A stretch of 64,000 nucleotides of DNA, taken from Sediminicola luteus (lineage in GTDB: Bacteria > Bacteroidota > Bacteroidia > Flavobacteriales > Flavobacteriaceae). A program made the translations under genes and the position numbers. The stretch's first letter is position 1. Every line of letters starts with the position of its first letter. Below are positions 22,031 to 31,857 of the stretch, piece by piece. Under the pieces are notes generated by a model. That model did no database searches. It had not been told where the DNA came from and was given only the letters and a program-made list of their open reading frames with translations. The stretch is from assembly GCF_002514735.1 (NCBI RefSeq), contig NZ_NBWU01000005.1:496001-560000 (forward strand), given 5' to 3'.

Positions 22031-22816
22031 ATGAAAATTTACACTATGTTTCGTTTTTGTGTCCTTTTGGTATTGGGTGTTCAGTTGGTTTGCGCCAACG
22101 AAGGTAAATGGTCTAAGACCGGACATAGGGTTATTGGTGAAGTAGCCCAACAGTATTTAAAAGGTAAAACCAAAAGGGCCATAGCCGAATTGCTCGATGG
22201 CCAAGACTTGGCATTTGTTTCCAATTATGCCGATGAGATTAAAGCGGATAGGGCCTATAAGGAGTTTTATGCTTGGCATTATGTTAACCTTCGCAAAGGC
22301 GAACGTTACGAAGACACCGATAAAAATCCGCAGGGCGATCTTATGAAAGGTATTGAATATTGTGTACAGGTGCTAAAGGATGAAAATGCTTCAAAAAAGG
22401 ATAAAGCATTTTATCTTAAGATGTTGGTGCATTTTATTGGCGATCTTCACCAACCCATGCATGTAGGCCGCCCAGACGATAAAGGAGGCAATACCATTCA
22501 ATTGCAATGGCACGGTCGCGGTAGTAACCTACACAAGGTGTGGGATACCAATATGATCGATGGCGTGGGCTTAAGTTATACCGAATGGACCGATACTTAC
22601 CCGAAACTGAAGAAAAAAGAACGTGAAAAATTACAAGCGGGCACCATTTACGACTGGATGTACGAGTCACGTGATTTGGCCGATACCATTTACGATTCGG
22701 TCAATGTGGGTGAAAAGATCGGATATCGCTATAGCTATGATTTTTTGCCTATTGTCCGCGACCAACTACATAAAGGCGGTTTACGTTTGGCGAAACTCTT
22801 AAATGATATCTTTTAA
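22031..22816 (+). CDS. S1/P1 nuclease
   Basis: A ~261-residue exported zinc-dependent nuclease (phospholipase C/P1 nuclease fold) acting on single-stranded nucleic acids. A signal peptide ends near QLVCANEG and the mature N-terminus carries W-x4-H (WSKTGH), a zinc-ligand pair of the family. Further ligands are in WHYVNL, HFIGDLHQPMH and LHKVWD. ATG 22031 is used; ATG 22046 is possible, because a promoter-like TTG-N22-TACATTTG ends at 22030. Location periplasmic or secreted. It is convergent with the MOSC gene, 12 bp away. Confidence 0.93.
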   Translation: MKIYTMFRFCVLLVLGVQLVCANEGKWSKTGHRVIGEVAQQYLKGKTKRAIAELLDGQDLAFVSNYADEIKADRAYKEFYAWHYVNLRKGERYEDTDKNPQGDLMKGIEYCVQVLKDENASKKDKAFYLKMLVHFIGDLHQPMHVGRPDDKGGNTIQLQWHGRGSNLHKVWDTNMIDGVGLSYTEWTDTYPKLKKKEREKLQAGTIYDWMYESRDLADTIYDSVNVGEKIGYRYSYDFLPIVRDQLHKGGLRLAKLLNDIF

Positions 22817-22828
22817 ACAGTAAGCTTT

Positions 22829-23464
22829 CTACAAAACGAATTTAGAAAACCTTTCTTTTTTGTAGACAGGGATATGCAGGTGTGCCATAAATTGCCTTAA
22901 AAGGTTCTGGTCTTTTTCTTTGGCGTAAAGAATCTTGTAAAAGTCCTGAATCGTTAATTCATTTTCGGACTTTTCCGTTAGTTTGAATACGTCGCCAGAA
23001 CATACTTCCCCTTCTTCTAAAACCTGGAGGTATACCCCGGGCCGTTCCCTGCTAATGAATTTCTTGAGTATGCCTTGGTCACCAAAGGCAAAGCCCAATT
23101 TAAAACAGGGTTCCCTCGGAATGGAAATACGCACCAAGGCATTGCCCACTTTATAGGTGTTTCCAATGCGTTCTTTTGCCTCATCCAAACCTGAAACGGT
23201 GAGGTTTTCACCAAAGACACCCCAATGATAGTCTTGGTTCGGGTATTGGGTTTTCCAGTAATCGTATTCGGCAGCATCGAATATATAACAGGCCTTATAG
23301 GCACCCCCATGATGCTGGCGGTCTTTTACCGTATCGCCGCGAACCATTTCGTGTCCAAGAAAAATGGGGCCGGACACTGGTTTTTTAAAGATTCCGGTTT
23401 CTACGGTCTTACCGGCATGTATAAATTGGGTGGTTTGGCCAATATTGGTGGCTATGACTTGCAT
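22829..23464 (-). CDS. MOSC domain-containing protein (YiiM-like)
   Basis: A 211-residue cytoplasmic protein. The MOSC beta-barrel covers about residues 20-160, with HHGGAYKACY, GENLT and PREPCFKL. The last contains the conserved cysteine expected to carry a sulfur or molybdenum-cofactor ligand. A C-terminal helical extension matches the 3-alpha domain of YiiM, which reduces N-hydroxylated compounds using Mo cofactor. The substrate here is inferred only. Single gene, convergent with the S1/P1 nuclease. Confidence 0.9.
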   Translation of the reverse strand: MQVIATNIGQTTQFIHAGKTVETGIFKKPVSGPIFLGHEMVRGDTVKDRQHHGGAYKACYIFDAAEYDYWKTQYPNQDYHWGVFGENLTVSGLDEAKERIGNTYKVGNALVRISIPREPCFKLGFAFGDQGILKKFISRERPGVYLQVLEEGEVCSGDVFKLTEKSENELTIQDFYKILYAKEKDQNLLRQFMAHLHIPVYKKERFSKFVL

Positions 23465-23588
23465 GGGGTTCGTTTTTGATTTTTTAAAAGTAAAGGAATT
23501 ATGTGAATAAACCCCTTTTGTCGTTTTCGTGGTCCTGTTATCGGTTTTTATAAAGTGCGGATACCTTTTCAGTATTAAATTTTAGAAA

Positions 23589-24104
23589 ATGAGTTCAATG
23601 GGAAATCTTACACATATCCATAGGGAAATAAAACTGATTCGTGGCCAACAGGTACTGTTAGACTTTGATTTGGCGAAGTTGTATGGGGTAGAGACCCGTG
23701 TTTTAAAACAAGGGGTAAGGAGGAATAGTGGCCGTTTTCCAGAAGACTTTATGTTTCAGTTGACCGAAGTGGAATATAAATCTTTGACATCACAAATTGT
23801 GACCTCAAAAGGTAGGGGTGGGCTACGTTATAAACCGTTCGCTTTTACAGAGCAGGGGGTTGCCACGTTATCTAGTGTCCTAAGAAGCCCGCAGGCTATT
23901 GAGATGAATATATTAATAATGAGGGCTTTTGTGTTATTGCGAAGGCAATTGTCCGAATATTCGGAAATCCAGGAAAGGCTGGACGTTCTAGAGCGGGATA
24001 TGAACGTAAAATTCAAAGATATCCATGAGGCCTTGAAATATTTGCTCCAACAAGAGAAAAAAAAGTTGGACCAGAAACAAAGAAAACGGATAGGGTATAA
24101 ATAA
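23589..24104 (+). CDS. ORF6N domain-containing putative DNA-binding protein
   Basis: A 171-residue protein. Residues ~8-100 match the ORF6N domain: IRGQQVLLDFDLAKLYGVET, RFPEDFMFQLT and FTEQGVATLSSVL. The family is best known from phage antirepressors and from lone chromosomal copies. A coiled-coil tail (YSEIQERLDVLERD) and a very basic C-terminus (QKQRKRIGYK) follow. It is flanked by core genes with no phage neighbours, so it looks like a domesticated orphan. ATG 23589 is used; ATG 23598 is possible. Confidence 0.9.
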   Translation: MSSMGNLTHIHREIKLIRGQQVLLDFDLAKLYGVETRVLKQGVRRNSGRFPEDFMFQLTEVEYKSLTSQIVTSKGRGGLRYKPFAFTEQGVATLSSVLRSPQAIEMNILIMRAFVLLRRQLSEYSEIQERLDVLERDMNVKFKDIHEALKYLLQQEKKKLDQKQRKRIGYK

Positions 24105-24134
24105 AACCGCCCCTGCTTTGTGCAAAGGCGGTTT
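24104..24134. terminator. Hairpin terminator between ORF6N gene and htpG
   Basis: AAACCGCC and GGCGGTTT arms enclose a 15-base loop region. On the minus strand the stem is followed by TTTTATTTA, so it fits htpG termination as well as the convergent ORF6N gene. Confidence 0.75.
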
Positions 24135-24158
24135 CGTGTTCTATGTCGTATTCGGTAT

Positions 24159-26045
24159 TTATTTTACCAAATCATAGCTGCGTTTTATGAATTCGGTAAG
24201 TGCTTCACCTTTCAATAAACCTTTGGAGAGACGAGCCAGGTCTAAGGATTGCTTGATCAAGCGTTCTTTCTTCTTGTCGGTTTTGGTCTCAAGGATTGTA
24301 CTTAACAAAGGGTGATTGGTGTTCACGACCAAATTGTACATTTCCGGCATATTACCCATACCGAACATACCGCCACCTCCGGTTTGCTGCATTTCTTTCA
24401 TACGGCGCATAAACTCGGGTTCGGTAATGATAAATGGTGCGGCCTCACTGTCCATGGCTTCCATTTGTACGGTGTAGCCTTGGTCTTTTAAGGTGCCTTC
24501 GATACTGGTTTTCAACTGTTCTTTCTCTTCGTCTGAAAGCTTTGAAATGGCTGTATCCTCTTTTTTGATTAAATTGTCGATATGATCGGCATCTACACGG
24601 GCAAAGGAAATGTTCTCTTTGCTGGTCTCCAATTTTTGCATCAAATGGGGTACAATGGGCGAATCGAGTAGTAAAACCTCATAGCCCTTGCCTTTGGCTG
24701 CTTCTATATAGCTGTGTTGGGCCTCTTTGTCGGATGCGTAGAGTATCACCAGTTTCTCATCCTTGTCGGTCTGCTTTTCCTTGATTTTGGCTTCCAATTC
24801 CTCGAAAGTCATAAAATCGCCATCTACAGTGGGGTACAAGGCGAACTTTTCGGCTTTTTCGAAGAATTTATCCTCAGATAGCATTCCGTATTCTATCACT
24901 ACCTTGATGTCGTTCCATTTGGCCTCGAAATCTTCGCGATTGTTCTTGAACAAAGAACTCAATTTATCGGCCACCTTACGGGTAATGTAAGATGAGATTT
25001 TCTTAACGGCGCCATCGGCCTGAAGGTAGGAACGCGATACGTTCAACGGAATGTCGGGCGAGTCGATGACCCCTTTGAGCATGGTCAAAAATTCGGGAAC
25101 GATGCCCTCAACGTTATCGGTAACGAAAACTTGGTTTTGATACAGTTGGATACGATCTTTTTGCAAGGTCATATCGTTGCTCAACTTCGGAAAATATAGA
25201 ATACCGGTTAAATTGAACGGATAATCTACATTCAAGTGGATGTTGAACAAAGGCTCTTCGAACTGCATAGGGTAAAGTTCCCTGTAAAAACTCTTGTAAT
25301 CTTCGTCTTCCAACTCCGAGGGTTGCTTGGTCCAGGCCGGATTCGGGTTGTTGATAATGTCGTCTACCTCTTGGGTGGGCGCCGGGTCTTCTTCCTTGGC
25401 TCCTTCGGGTTTGGGCAAAGTCTCGGTCTTGGTACCGAACTTGATCGGTACAGGCATAAACTTGTTGTACTTTACCAGTAGTTCGCGGATACGGGCATCT
25501 TCCAAGAACTCGGTCGAATCTTCGGCGATATGTAGTACGATCTCCGTTCCTCTTTCGGTTTTGTCACTTTCCTCCAAGGTAAATTCAGGAGAACCATCAC
25601 ATGTCCAATGGGCGGCCGGTTCATCTTTAAAACTCTTGGTAATGATCTCTACCTTATCGGCTACCATAAAGGCCGAATAGAATCCTAATCCAAAATGTCC
25701 GATAATCCCTGAATCCTTGGCGCTGTCTTTGTATTTGTCCAAAAACTCCTCGGCACCCGAAAAGGCGACTTCATTAATGTATTTTTTTACCTCGTCGGCC
25801 GTCATACCCAAACCTTGATCTACGATATGAAGCTTTTTACCTTCCTTATCGATTTTAATCTCAATCTGTGGATTGCCATATTCTACCTTGGCCTCACCAA
25901 TTGAGGTTAGATGTTTTAGTTTAAGGGTGGCATCCGTGGCATTGGATATCAATTCCCTTAAGAATATCTCATGATCGCTGTACAAGAATTTTTTGATGAG
26001 TGGAAAAATATTCTCCACCGAAACATTGATCTTACCTGTAGCCAT
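24159..26045 (-). CDS. htpG: Molecular chaperone HtpG (Hsp90)
   Basis: A 628-residue cytosolic ATP-dependent chaperone. The GHKL ATPase domain shows LRELISNATDA, DQGLGMTADEV and GHFGLGFYSAFMVAD. The middle domain carries the catalytic-arginine region LNVSRSYLQ, and the C-terminal dimerisation region is complete. Length is typical of Bacteroidota HtpG. The upstream region holds clustered inverted repeats that may be a stress operator. Divergent from the FabH-like gene. Confidence 0.97.
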   Translation of the reverse strand: MATGKINVSVENIFPLIKKFLYSDHEIFLRELISNATDATLKLKHLTSIGEAKVEYGNPQIEIKIDKEGKKLHIVDQGLGMTADEVKKYINEVAFSGAEEFLDKYKDSAKDSGIIGHFGLGFYSAFMVADKVEIITKSFKDEPAAHWTCDGSPEFTLEESDKTERGTEIVLHIAEDSTEFLEDARIRELLVKYNKFMPVPIKFGTKTETLPKPEGAKEEDPAPTQEVDDIINNPNPAWTKQPSELEDEDYKSFYRELYPMQFEEPLFNIHLNVDYPFNLTGILYFPKLSNDMTLQKDRIQLYQNQVFVTDNVEGIVPEFLTMLKGVIDSPDIPLNVSRSYLQADGAVKKISSYITRKVADKLSSLFKNNREDFEAKWNDIKVVIEYGMLSEDKFFEKAEKFALYPTVDGDFMTFEELEAKIKEKQTDKDEKLVILYASDKEAQHSYIEAAKGKGYEVLLLDSPIVPHLMQKLETSKENISFARVDADHIDNLIKKEDTAISKLSDEEKEQLKTSIEGTLKDQGYTVQMEAMDSEAAPFIITEPEFMRRMKEMQQTGGGGMFGMGNMPEMYNLVVNTNHPLLSTILETKTDKKKERLIKQSLDLARLSKGLLKGEALTEFIKRSYDLVK

Positions 26046-26100
26046 TATACGTTTAATTTTTTAATTGTTATGGCCGCAAGTTCAAAAAAGATACCAGCCC

Positions 26101-26143
26101 TGTCATTGGTGACAAACTGACATTTAATTGAAAAAAATGTCAG
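26101..26143. promoter_or_regulatory. Clustered TGTCA/TGACA inverted repeats between htpG and fabH-like gene
   Basis: TGTCA-TTGG-TGACA (26101-26114) is followed by a perfect 9-bp inverted repeat, CTGACATTT-N9-AAATGTCAG (26117-26143). Four TGTCA/TGACA half-sites lie in 43 bp of a divergent intergenic region. The 9-9-9 geometry is that of the CIRCE heat-shock operator but the sequence is different. Operator function is inferred. Confidence 0.5.
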
Positions 26144-26309
26144 GGAGGAGAACTATAAAATGTGACCGGGTGGATTATCGTTTGATCACATTCTTTGCAG
26201 AAACTTGCCACTTCTATTTAATATCGACTAATTAATTGGGCGGGAAATACATAATCTGTTATATTGCAACCTTAGCCATGTAGGCAAGCTAATTAAACTA
26301 ACGGAAAGT

Positions 26310-27317
26310 ATGTATAGATCAAAAATCTCGGGCTTAGGCCACTATGTTCCAGATAATGTGGTAACCAATCACGATTTGTCCAAATTGATGGATACCAGTG
26401 ATGAATGGATCCAGGAACGTACCGGAATAAAAGAACGCAGGCATATAATAAAAGGTGAGGACAATTCTACCAGTATGGGAGTGAAGGCTGCCGAAATCGC
26501 CATTGAACGTGCCGGAATAACTAAAGATGATGTCGATTTTATAGTGTTCGCCACTTTGAGCCCAGATTATTATTTCCCTGGGAATGGGGTGTTGGTACAA
26601 AAGGAAATGGGTATGAAGACCGTTGGTGCCCTTGATATACGTAACCAGTGTTCCGGGTTTATCTATGCCCTATCGATTGCCGATCAGTATGTGAAAAGTG
26701 GTATGTATAAGAATGTATTGGTCATTGGATCGGAATACCACTCAGGCGGATTGGATTTTACCACCCGCGGACGCGGGGTTTCCGTAATTTTTGGCGACGG
26801 TGCCGGTGCGGCCATCGTAACCCGTTCGGAAGATGATGAAGGCGGTATTCTGTCTACCCACTTACATTCAGAAGGGGAATTCGCAGAAGAACTGGCCTTG
26901 TTGGCCCCAGGAATCGGAAGCCGTTGGGTAGACGATATTTTGGCCGATAACGACCCAGACGATGTGTCGTATTACCCGCATATGAACGGACAGTTGGTGT
27001 TCAAGAATGCCGTGGTCAGGTTTAGTGAGGTGATTATGGAAGGCTTGATGACCAGTGGCCTTAAAAAGGAAGATATCGATCTATTGGTACCGCATCAGGC
27101 CAATTTGCGTATCTCGCAATTCATTCAAAAGAAATTCGGGCTAAGCGATGATCAGGTGTTCAACAATATCCAGAAATATGGGAATACCACTGCAGCCTCC
27201 ATTCCGATCGCGTTGACCGAAGCTTGGGAGCAAGGCAAGGTCAAAAAAGGTGATTTGGTAGTGTTAGCTGCCTTTGGTAGTGGCTTTACCTGGGGTAGTG
27301 CCGTAATCAAATGGTAG
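26310..27317 (+). CDS. 3-oxoacyl-ACP synthase III family protein (FabH-like)
   Basis: A 335-residue thiolase-fold condensing enzyme. The catalytic triad is C114 (NQCSGF), H261 (PHQANLR) and N291 (YGNTTAAS). The N-terminus (ISGLGHYVPDNVVTN) and the WIQERTGI motif are typical. FabH condenses acetyl- or branched acyl-CoA with malonyl-ACP. This copy stands alone without acpP, fabD or fabG, so it may serve a specialised acyl substrate rather than be the main initiator. A strong bidirectional terminator follows. Confidence 0.9.
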   Translation: MYRSKISGLGHYVPDNVVTNHDLSKLMDTSDEWIQERTGIKERRHIIKGEDNSTSMGVKAAEIAIERAGITKDDVDFIVFATLSPDYYFPGNGVLVQKEMGMKTVGALDIRNQCSGFIYALSIADQYVKSGMYKNVLVIGSEYHSGGLDFTTRGRGVSVIFGDGAGAAIVTRSEDDEGGILSTHLHSEGEFAEELALLAPGIGSRWVDDILADNDPDDVSYYPHMNGQLVFKNAVVRFSEVIMEGLMTSGLKKEDIDLLVPHQANLRISQFIQKKFGLSDDQVFNNIQKYGNTTAASIPIALTEAWEQGKVKKGDLVVLAAFGSGFTWGSAVIKW

Positions 27318-27384
27318 TTTTTTGACAAGAAAATAGATTATTGAAAATGGACTTTATAAAATAAGGTTTGTTGTATAGAAATGA

Positions 27385-27411
27385 AGAGCCCCGCACCTAG
27401 TGCGGGGCTCT
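27385..27411. terminator. Intrinsic terminator between convergent genes
   Basis: AGAGCCCCGCA - CCTAG - TGCGGGGCTCT, an 11-bp perfect stem between the FabH-like gene and the convergent TonB-dependent-receptor-like gene. The following T-tract is short (TCTTGTT). Confidence 0.85.
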
Positions 27412-27464
27412 CTTGTTAATGCCCGGAGAACCAACCAACTCCATGATGGGCATTTCAAGCTAAA

Positions 27465-29918
27465 TTATATGATGCCACCGCTGCCTTGTTTGGTGTTATC
27501 GTCTCTGCGTTTTCTAGATTTGGCGCGGTATTTACCACTACCAAAGCGGTAACTGGCACCTAGGTAAACGGTGCGGCTTTCCCAATCGAAACGTCCTTTT
27601 TGGCTATAGGGGGTGTCGCCCTCAAAGCCAAAGTGCATGGTATTCAAAATATCGTTGAAATTCAGGCTTAGGGTGCCTTTGCCCTCCGCGAAGGAGTAAC
27701 GGGCCCCGGTATTGATAAAGAACATGGGGTCGGCATCGAATTGTACATTCTTGTTGGCGCCCCTATAAAAGGCGAATAACTGGAAAGTCAATTTTTTGGT
27801 GGCCGTAAAACTGTTGTTCATTCGTAAGTTCCAGGCCACATTGTCTACTTCGACCTCAAAACGTTCGATATCGTCTTCGGTAGGGTTGCTCAGATTAGGG
27901 TCTACCGATTCGGTGATACCCCGGTTCGATTGTGCGAAAATATCGAAACTACTGTTTATACTCCACCATTTTAAGGGTTTGTAATTCAACGACATTTCGG
28001 CCCCATAGGCATCGGTTTGGTCAAAATTATCGAAGGTCAAGATCTGTCTGTTCAAATCTAAACGGTCTACATAAATAGCCCTATTGATCTCATCGGAGAT
28101 ACGACGGTAGAATACACCTGTGGTAATACTTCCCTTTTTTAGCCTTCGGGTATAGTTCAATTCTACCGAATTGGTGAATTGGGGTAATAATTCGGGGTTT
28201 CCTAAAGACGATATCCTTGGGGTTGACCATTCGCGGATCGGGTTTACCTGGGTAAGACCAGGGCGATCTACCCTGCGGCTATAGCTCATTTGCAACTGGT
28301 CTTTTTCTGAAGCCTCGTAGGTGATGAATGCCGAAGGATAAAACTCAAAATATTCATCGGTAAAACTACGTACTTGATTAGTGTCGGCTTTTACGGTAAC
28401 ATCTTCGACCCGCAAACCAGCCTGATACGACCATTTGTCATATTTCTGTCCGAAAGTGGCATAGGCCGAGTAAATATCCATCCCGTAAACAAAGTCGTTG
28501 CTCGGGGTAGGCACCAGTCCGCCTTCTTCATTTAAAGAGAGACCGGTAGATTCGTAGTCTACCTGGGTTTCGAATACCCTGGCTTCCAAGCCCAATTCTA
28601 GTTTGGAAATCGAATCAATTGGGTTTACATAATCGAGGTTAGCGATTAATTGGTCTCTTTCAGTGTCAACAAAATCGGTATAATCCGGTATAATGGTGTT
28701 GCCCGAGTTGTCAAAATCCGCTACTTCGTCACTGTTGAATAGATTGTAGTCGACCTCCAGCTCAATATTGTGGCCTTCTTTTTCAAAGTCGAGTTTATAA
28801 TCAAAGTTATACTGCTGACTATGGTTTTCGTTTTCGTTACGGAACACCTGAGTGGTATTCCTAGTAGGGTCGTTGTTATAAACTACATCGGTGTTACCGT
28901 TGCCAATGCCATCGTAATAGTTTTGGTTGGTAAAGAACGAAACCGTGTTCTTGTCATTGAGATAGACATCTACCCCAACCTTATATAAATGCGATTTGTT
29001 GTTGTTCCTAAAATCGAAAAGCTCTATGGAATTGTCATCGAAACGTTTTACCCAGCCTCCGTTGACATACTTGCCGATATTGGTGCCGTAGTTTCCGTAT
29101 AGGTTGAATTTACCAGTCCTATAATTTAAATCGACCGAAGTATTGAATTTAGCTTCTTCTTGGTAGGTGAGCCCCATATTAATGTTACCGTTAAACCCAA
29201 TGTTGGCATTTTTATGGAGTACGATATTCACAATACCACTCATGCCTTCCGGGTTGTATTTGGCCGAAGGGTTGGTAATCAATTCAATGGATTTAATCGA
29301 TGTAGACGGAATTTGCCGTAACAGTTGGGCTACGGGAACATTCGAAAGTTTGCCGTCTACCATTACCCGAACATTCGAATTACCCCTTAGGGTCAATTGT
29401 CCGGTTTGTTGGTCTACGTTAACCGAGGGTAAATTATTCATGATGTCAGATGCCGTAGCTCCTGCCGTAGTAAGGTCTTTACCAACATTGATTACCTTTC
29501 GGTCTACCCGCTGTTCTACAGTAGTGCGTTCGCCCACGACCTCTACTTCGGCCAATTGTTCGGCGTCTTCCTCGAGAACAATGGTGCCCATATTTACCTT
29601 TCTTTGCTGACGGGAGATACGTAAAGGTTTGGAGTAGGTCTTAAAACCAATGGTCTGTACTTCGAAAATAAAATTTCCGGCAGGAATACCTTTGATTTCA
29701 AAGGCGCCGTCTTCGCCTGAAATACCACCGGTAACTGTACTTTGATCACTAGCTTGTTTAATAACAATGGCAGCAAAAGCCATAGGTTGCTGGTTGTTAT
29801 CGAGTACTTTTCCGCTTACGGTCCCTATTTTAACTTCTGACGGGTCTGGATCTGTAGTGGCTTTGGCCGGGTATAAGGTACCCATAGCCAATGCAAAAAG
29901 TAGAATTACTTTTTTCAT
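27465..29918 (-). CDS. TonB-dependent-receptor-like outer-membrane protein with carboxypeptidase-type plug-in domain
   Basis: About 817 residues from ATG 29918, chosen because MKKVILLFALAMG is a clean signal peptide; the frame runs nine codons further. A carboxypeptidase regulatory-like domain (GTVSGKVLDNNQQPMAFAAI) is followed by a TonB plug region (IMNNLPSVNVDQQTG, NVRVMVDGK) and a large barrel of the OMP_b-brl_3 type. Such proteins lack an obvious SusD partner, as here, and their ligand is unknown. The C-terminus is polar and basic (SRKRRDDNTKQGSG), unlike the aromatic end of most barrels. Confidence 0.9.
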   Translation of the reverse strand: MKKVILLFALAMGTLYPAKATTDPDPSEVKIGTVSGKVLDNNQQPMAFAAIVIKQASDQSTVTGGISGEDGAFEIKGIPAGNFIFEVQTIGFKTYSKPLRISRQQRKVNMGTIVLEEDAEQLAEVEVVGERTTVEQRVDRKVINVGKDLTTAGATASDIMNNLPSVNVDQQTGQLTLRGNSNVRVMVDGKLSNVPVAQLLRQIPSTSIKSIELITNPSAKYNPEGMSGIVNIVLHKNANIGFNGNINMGLTYQEEAKFNTSVDLNYRTGKFNLYGNYGTNIGKYVNGGWVKRFDDNSIELFDFRNNNKSHLYKVGVDVYLNDKNTVSFFTNQNYYDGIGNGNTDVVYNNDPTRNTTQVFRNENENHSQQYNFDYKLDFEKEGHNIELEVDYNLFNSDEVADFDNSGNTIIPDYTDFVDTERDQLIANLDYVNPIDSISKLELGLEARVFETQVDYESTGLSLNEEGGLVPTPSNDFVYGMDIYSAYATFGQKYDKWSYQAGLRVEDVTVKADTNQVRSFTDEYFEFYPSAFITYEASEKDQLQMSYSRRVDRPGLTQVNPIREWSTPRISSLGNPELLPQFTNSVELNYTRRLKKGSITTGVFYRRISDEINRAIYVDRLDLNRQILTFDNFDQTDAYGAEMSLNYKPLKWWSINSSFDIFAQSNRGITESVDPNLSNPTEDDIERFEVEVDNVAWNLRMNNSFTATKKLTFQLFAFYRGANKNVQFDADPMFFINTGARYSFAEGKGTLSLNFNDILNTMHFGFEGDTPYSQKGRFDWESRTVYLGASYRFGSGKYRAKSRKRRDDNTKQGSGGII

Positions 29919-29945
29919 GCTTCGTTCTTTGATTGATGATTGCAA

Positions 29946-30384
29946 CTACAAGACGTGGGTACTTCGGAAATGTTACGGAGGAAATGGAATTTAACGCTTT
30001 TTAACAAGAAAGGGCTAAAAAGGTAATATTGTAGGAAAATATATACGGGTCTGTGTAAAAATATGAAACCCGGTGAGACACCGGGTTTCTACATTGATAA
30101 GCTATACTAAACACTAACCATTAACTAAAAAAATACAGCGCTACCAATGATCAAGTCCTATTTCCCATTGCTGGGAAAAAACAAGCGGGATAAGAATTGG
30201 CATTACTCCGCCTGTATAAAAACTAAATGCAAATAAACGTTAAAAAGCAGGATTATCAAAATAAACCAGACCCAAGATCCTGATAATTTGTTAGGTTTTC
30301 GATAAGATGCATACCGGGTTGTCGTAAAAACCGGAAATTCTTTGGAAATTCCTTAATATTTTATCTGATTGCTACTTTATTACC
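29946..30384. other. Gene-poor spacer with hairpins and a 29-codon ORF
   Basis: No ORF of normal size. It holds the strong hairpin at 30065-30089 and a second stem TTTCCCA-TTGC-TGGGAAA near 30160-30177. A short frame at 30147-30236 (MIKSYFPLLGKNKRDK...) overlaps the second stem. No supporting promoter or ribosome-binding evidence for the short frame could be found. Confidence 0.4.
30065..30089 (-). terminator. Hairpin, likely minus-strand terminator
   Basis: GAAACCCGGTG - AGA - CACCGGGTTTC, an 11-bp perfect stem. On the minus strand it is followed by ATATTTTTA, so it can end the transcript of the symporter gene, though nearly 300 bases beyond that gene's stop. Confidence 0.65.
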
Positions 30385-31857
30385 CTAAAGTTTCCCCTGT
30401 TTTTTACTTCGAATCAAATAAAGTCCCAAAAAGGTAAGGGCTCCGTTAAGGGGTAAAAGCTCAAGTCCGCACTGGTATCCTCCTAATGATTCAGGGGGAA
30501 TCTGGGCAAAGGCGTAAACTCCTCCCGCAGCTAGCAATGCCACTAACCACGAGTAGCGGTCTTTAATATTATGTTTGGTGAACATGCCAAAAGCGAACAG
30601 GCCTAATAGGGGGCCATAGGTATAGGTGGCCGCCGTTAACAAACCATCGATAACATTGCGGTCCAATACATATTTGAATATGATAATAACCACCACCAAA
30701 AGAAAGCTCATGGCGATATGGGTCTTTTTACGAATCGATTTTTGACGATCTTCCGGTTTGTTTTCCAAGTCTAGGAAATCTACACAGAACGAAGTGGTCA
30801 ATGAGGTAAGCGCACTATCGGCACTACTATAGGCTGCCGCAATAAGTCCGAGCATAAAGGTTACCCCTACCCAAATACCCAAATCTTGGTTTAAGGCGAT
30901 TTCGGGGAACAATAAATCGGTTTTCGGTTGGCCATCCATTAAAGGAATGGCTACACCATAGCGGTCGGCAAATATGAACAATAAAGCCCCGAGGAGCATA
31001 AAAACGAAAGTAACGATGCCTAGGACCAAACTAAACGAAACCATATTCTTTTGGGCATCTTTCAGGTTTTTACAAGTCAGGTTTTTTTGCATCATATCTT
31101 GGTCAAGCCCGGTCATACAAATGGTAACGAACATGCCGCCCACAAATGCCTTCAAGAAATGTTTCTTTTCCAAAAGGCTATCGGTAAACCAGATTTGGCT
31201 GTATTCGCCAAATTCCGGGGAGGCTAAAAATTGCCCCATACTCCAATCCAACTTATCCAAGATAAAATATACCGAAAGACCTAGGGCCAATAGCATAAAA
31301 AGCGTTTGTAGGGTATCTGTCCAAACGATGGTTTTAATGCCGCCTTTAAAGGTATAGATCCATATTAGGGCTATAGAGAAAATTACGGTTATCTCAAAAG
31401 GAATGCCCATATCGTCGAAAACGAATTGTTGCAAAACAATGGCTACCAAAAACAAACGGAATGCGGCCCCCAGAACGCGTGACACAAAGAAAAAGAAAGC
31501 ACCGGTTCGGTAGCTTACCATACCAAATCGCTGTCTAAGGTATTCGTAAATAGAGGTCACATTAAGTTTGTAGTAGAGTGGTAACAGTACAAAGGCCACT
31601 ACAAAATACCCCACCACATAACCCAGTACGGTCTGGAAATAACTGAATTGTGATCCTTGGACCCAACCGGGAACCGAAATAAAGGTAACCCCGGATAAAG
31701 AAGCGCCCACCATGCCGAAGGCTACCAAATACCAAGGCGATTGTTTACCAGCCTTAAAAAAATCGAGATTGGAATCGTTTTTCCCCGTGAGGTACGAAAT
31801 CAGTAATAGTAGGGCGAAGTAGCCTCCGATAAGCCAAAGGATATAGGTTCCGGACAT
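30385..31857 (-). CDS. Sodium:solute symporter family protein
   Basis: A 490-residue inner-membrane transporter of the SSS (LeuT-fold) family with about 13 transmembrane helices. Typical features are the N-terminal [23 protein letters not shown] segment, [15 protein letters not shown] in the sodium-site helix, and [19 protein letters not shown] near the eighth helix. The substrate cannot be assigned from sequence; sialic acid, sugar and amino-acid transporters all occur in the family. It is divergent from recR. Confidence 0.92.
   Translation of the reverse strand: MSGTYILWLIGGYFALLLLISYLTGKNDSNLDFFKAGKQSPWYLVAFGMVGASLSGVTFISVPGWVQGSQFSYFQTVLGYVVGYFVVAFVLLPLYYKLNVTSIYEYLRQRFGMVSYRTGAFFFFVSRVLGAAFRLFLVAIVLQQFVFDDMGIPFEITVIFSIALIWIYTFKGGIKTIVWTDTLQTLFMLLALGLSVYFILDKLDWSMGQFLASPEFGEYSQIWFTDSLLEKKHFLKAFVGGMFVTICMTGLDQDMMQKNLTCKNLKDAQKNMVSFSLVLGIVTFVFMLLGALLFIFADRYGVAIPLMDGQPKTDLLFPEIALNQDLGIWVGVTFMLGLIAAAYSSADSALTSLTTSFCVDFLDLENKPEDRQKSIRKKTHIAMSFLLVVVIIIFKYVLDRNVIDGLLTAATYTYGPLLGLFAFGMFTKHNIKDRYSWLVALLAAGGVYAFAQIPPESLGGYQCGLELLPLNGALTFLGLYLIRSKKQGKL

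Noticed and set aside
30147-30236. 29-codon frame MIKSYFPLLG...
   Set aside because: Too short and unsupported to call as a gene; kept only as a remark in the spacer entry.
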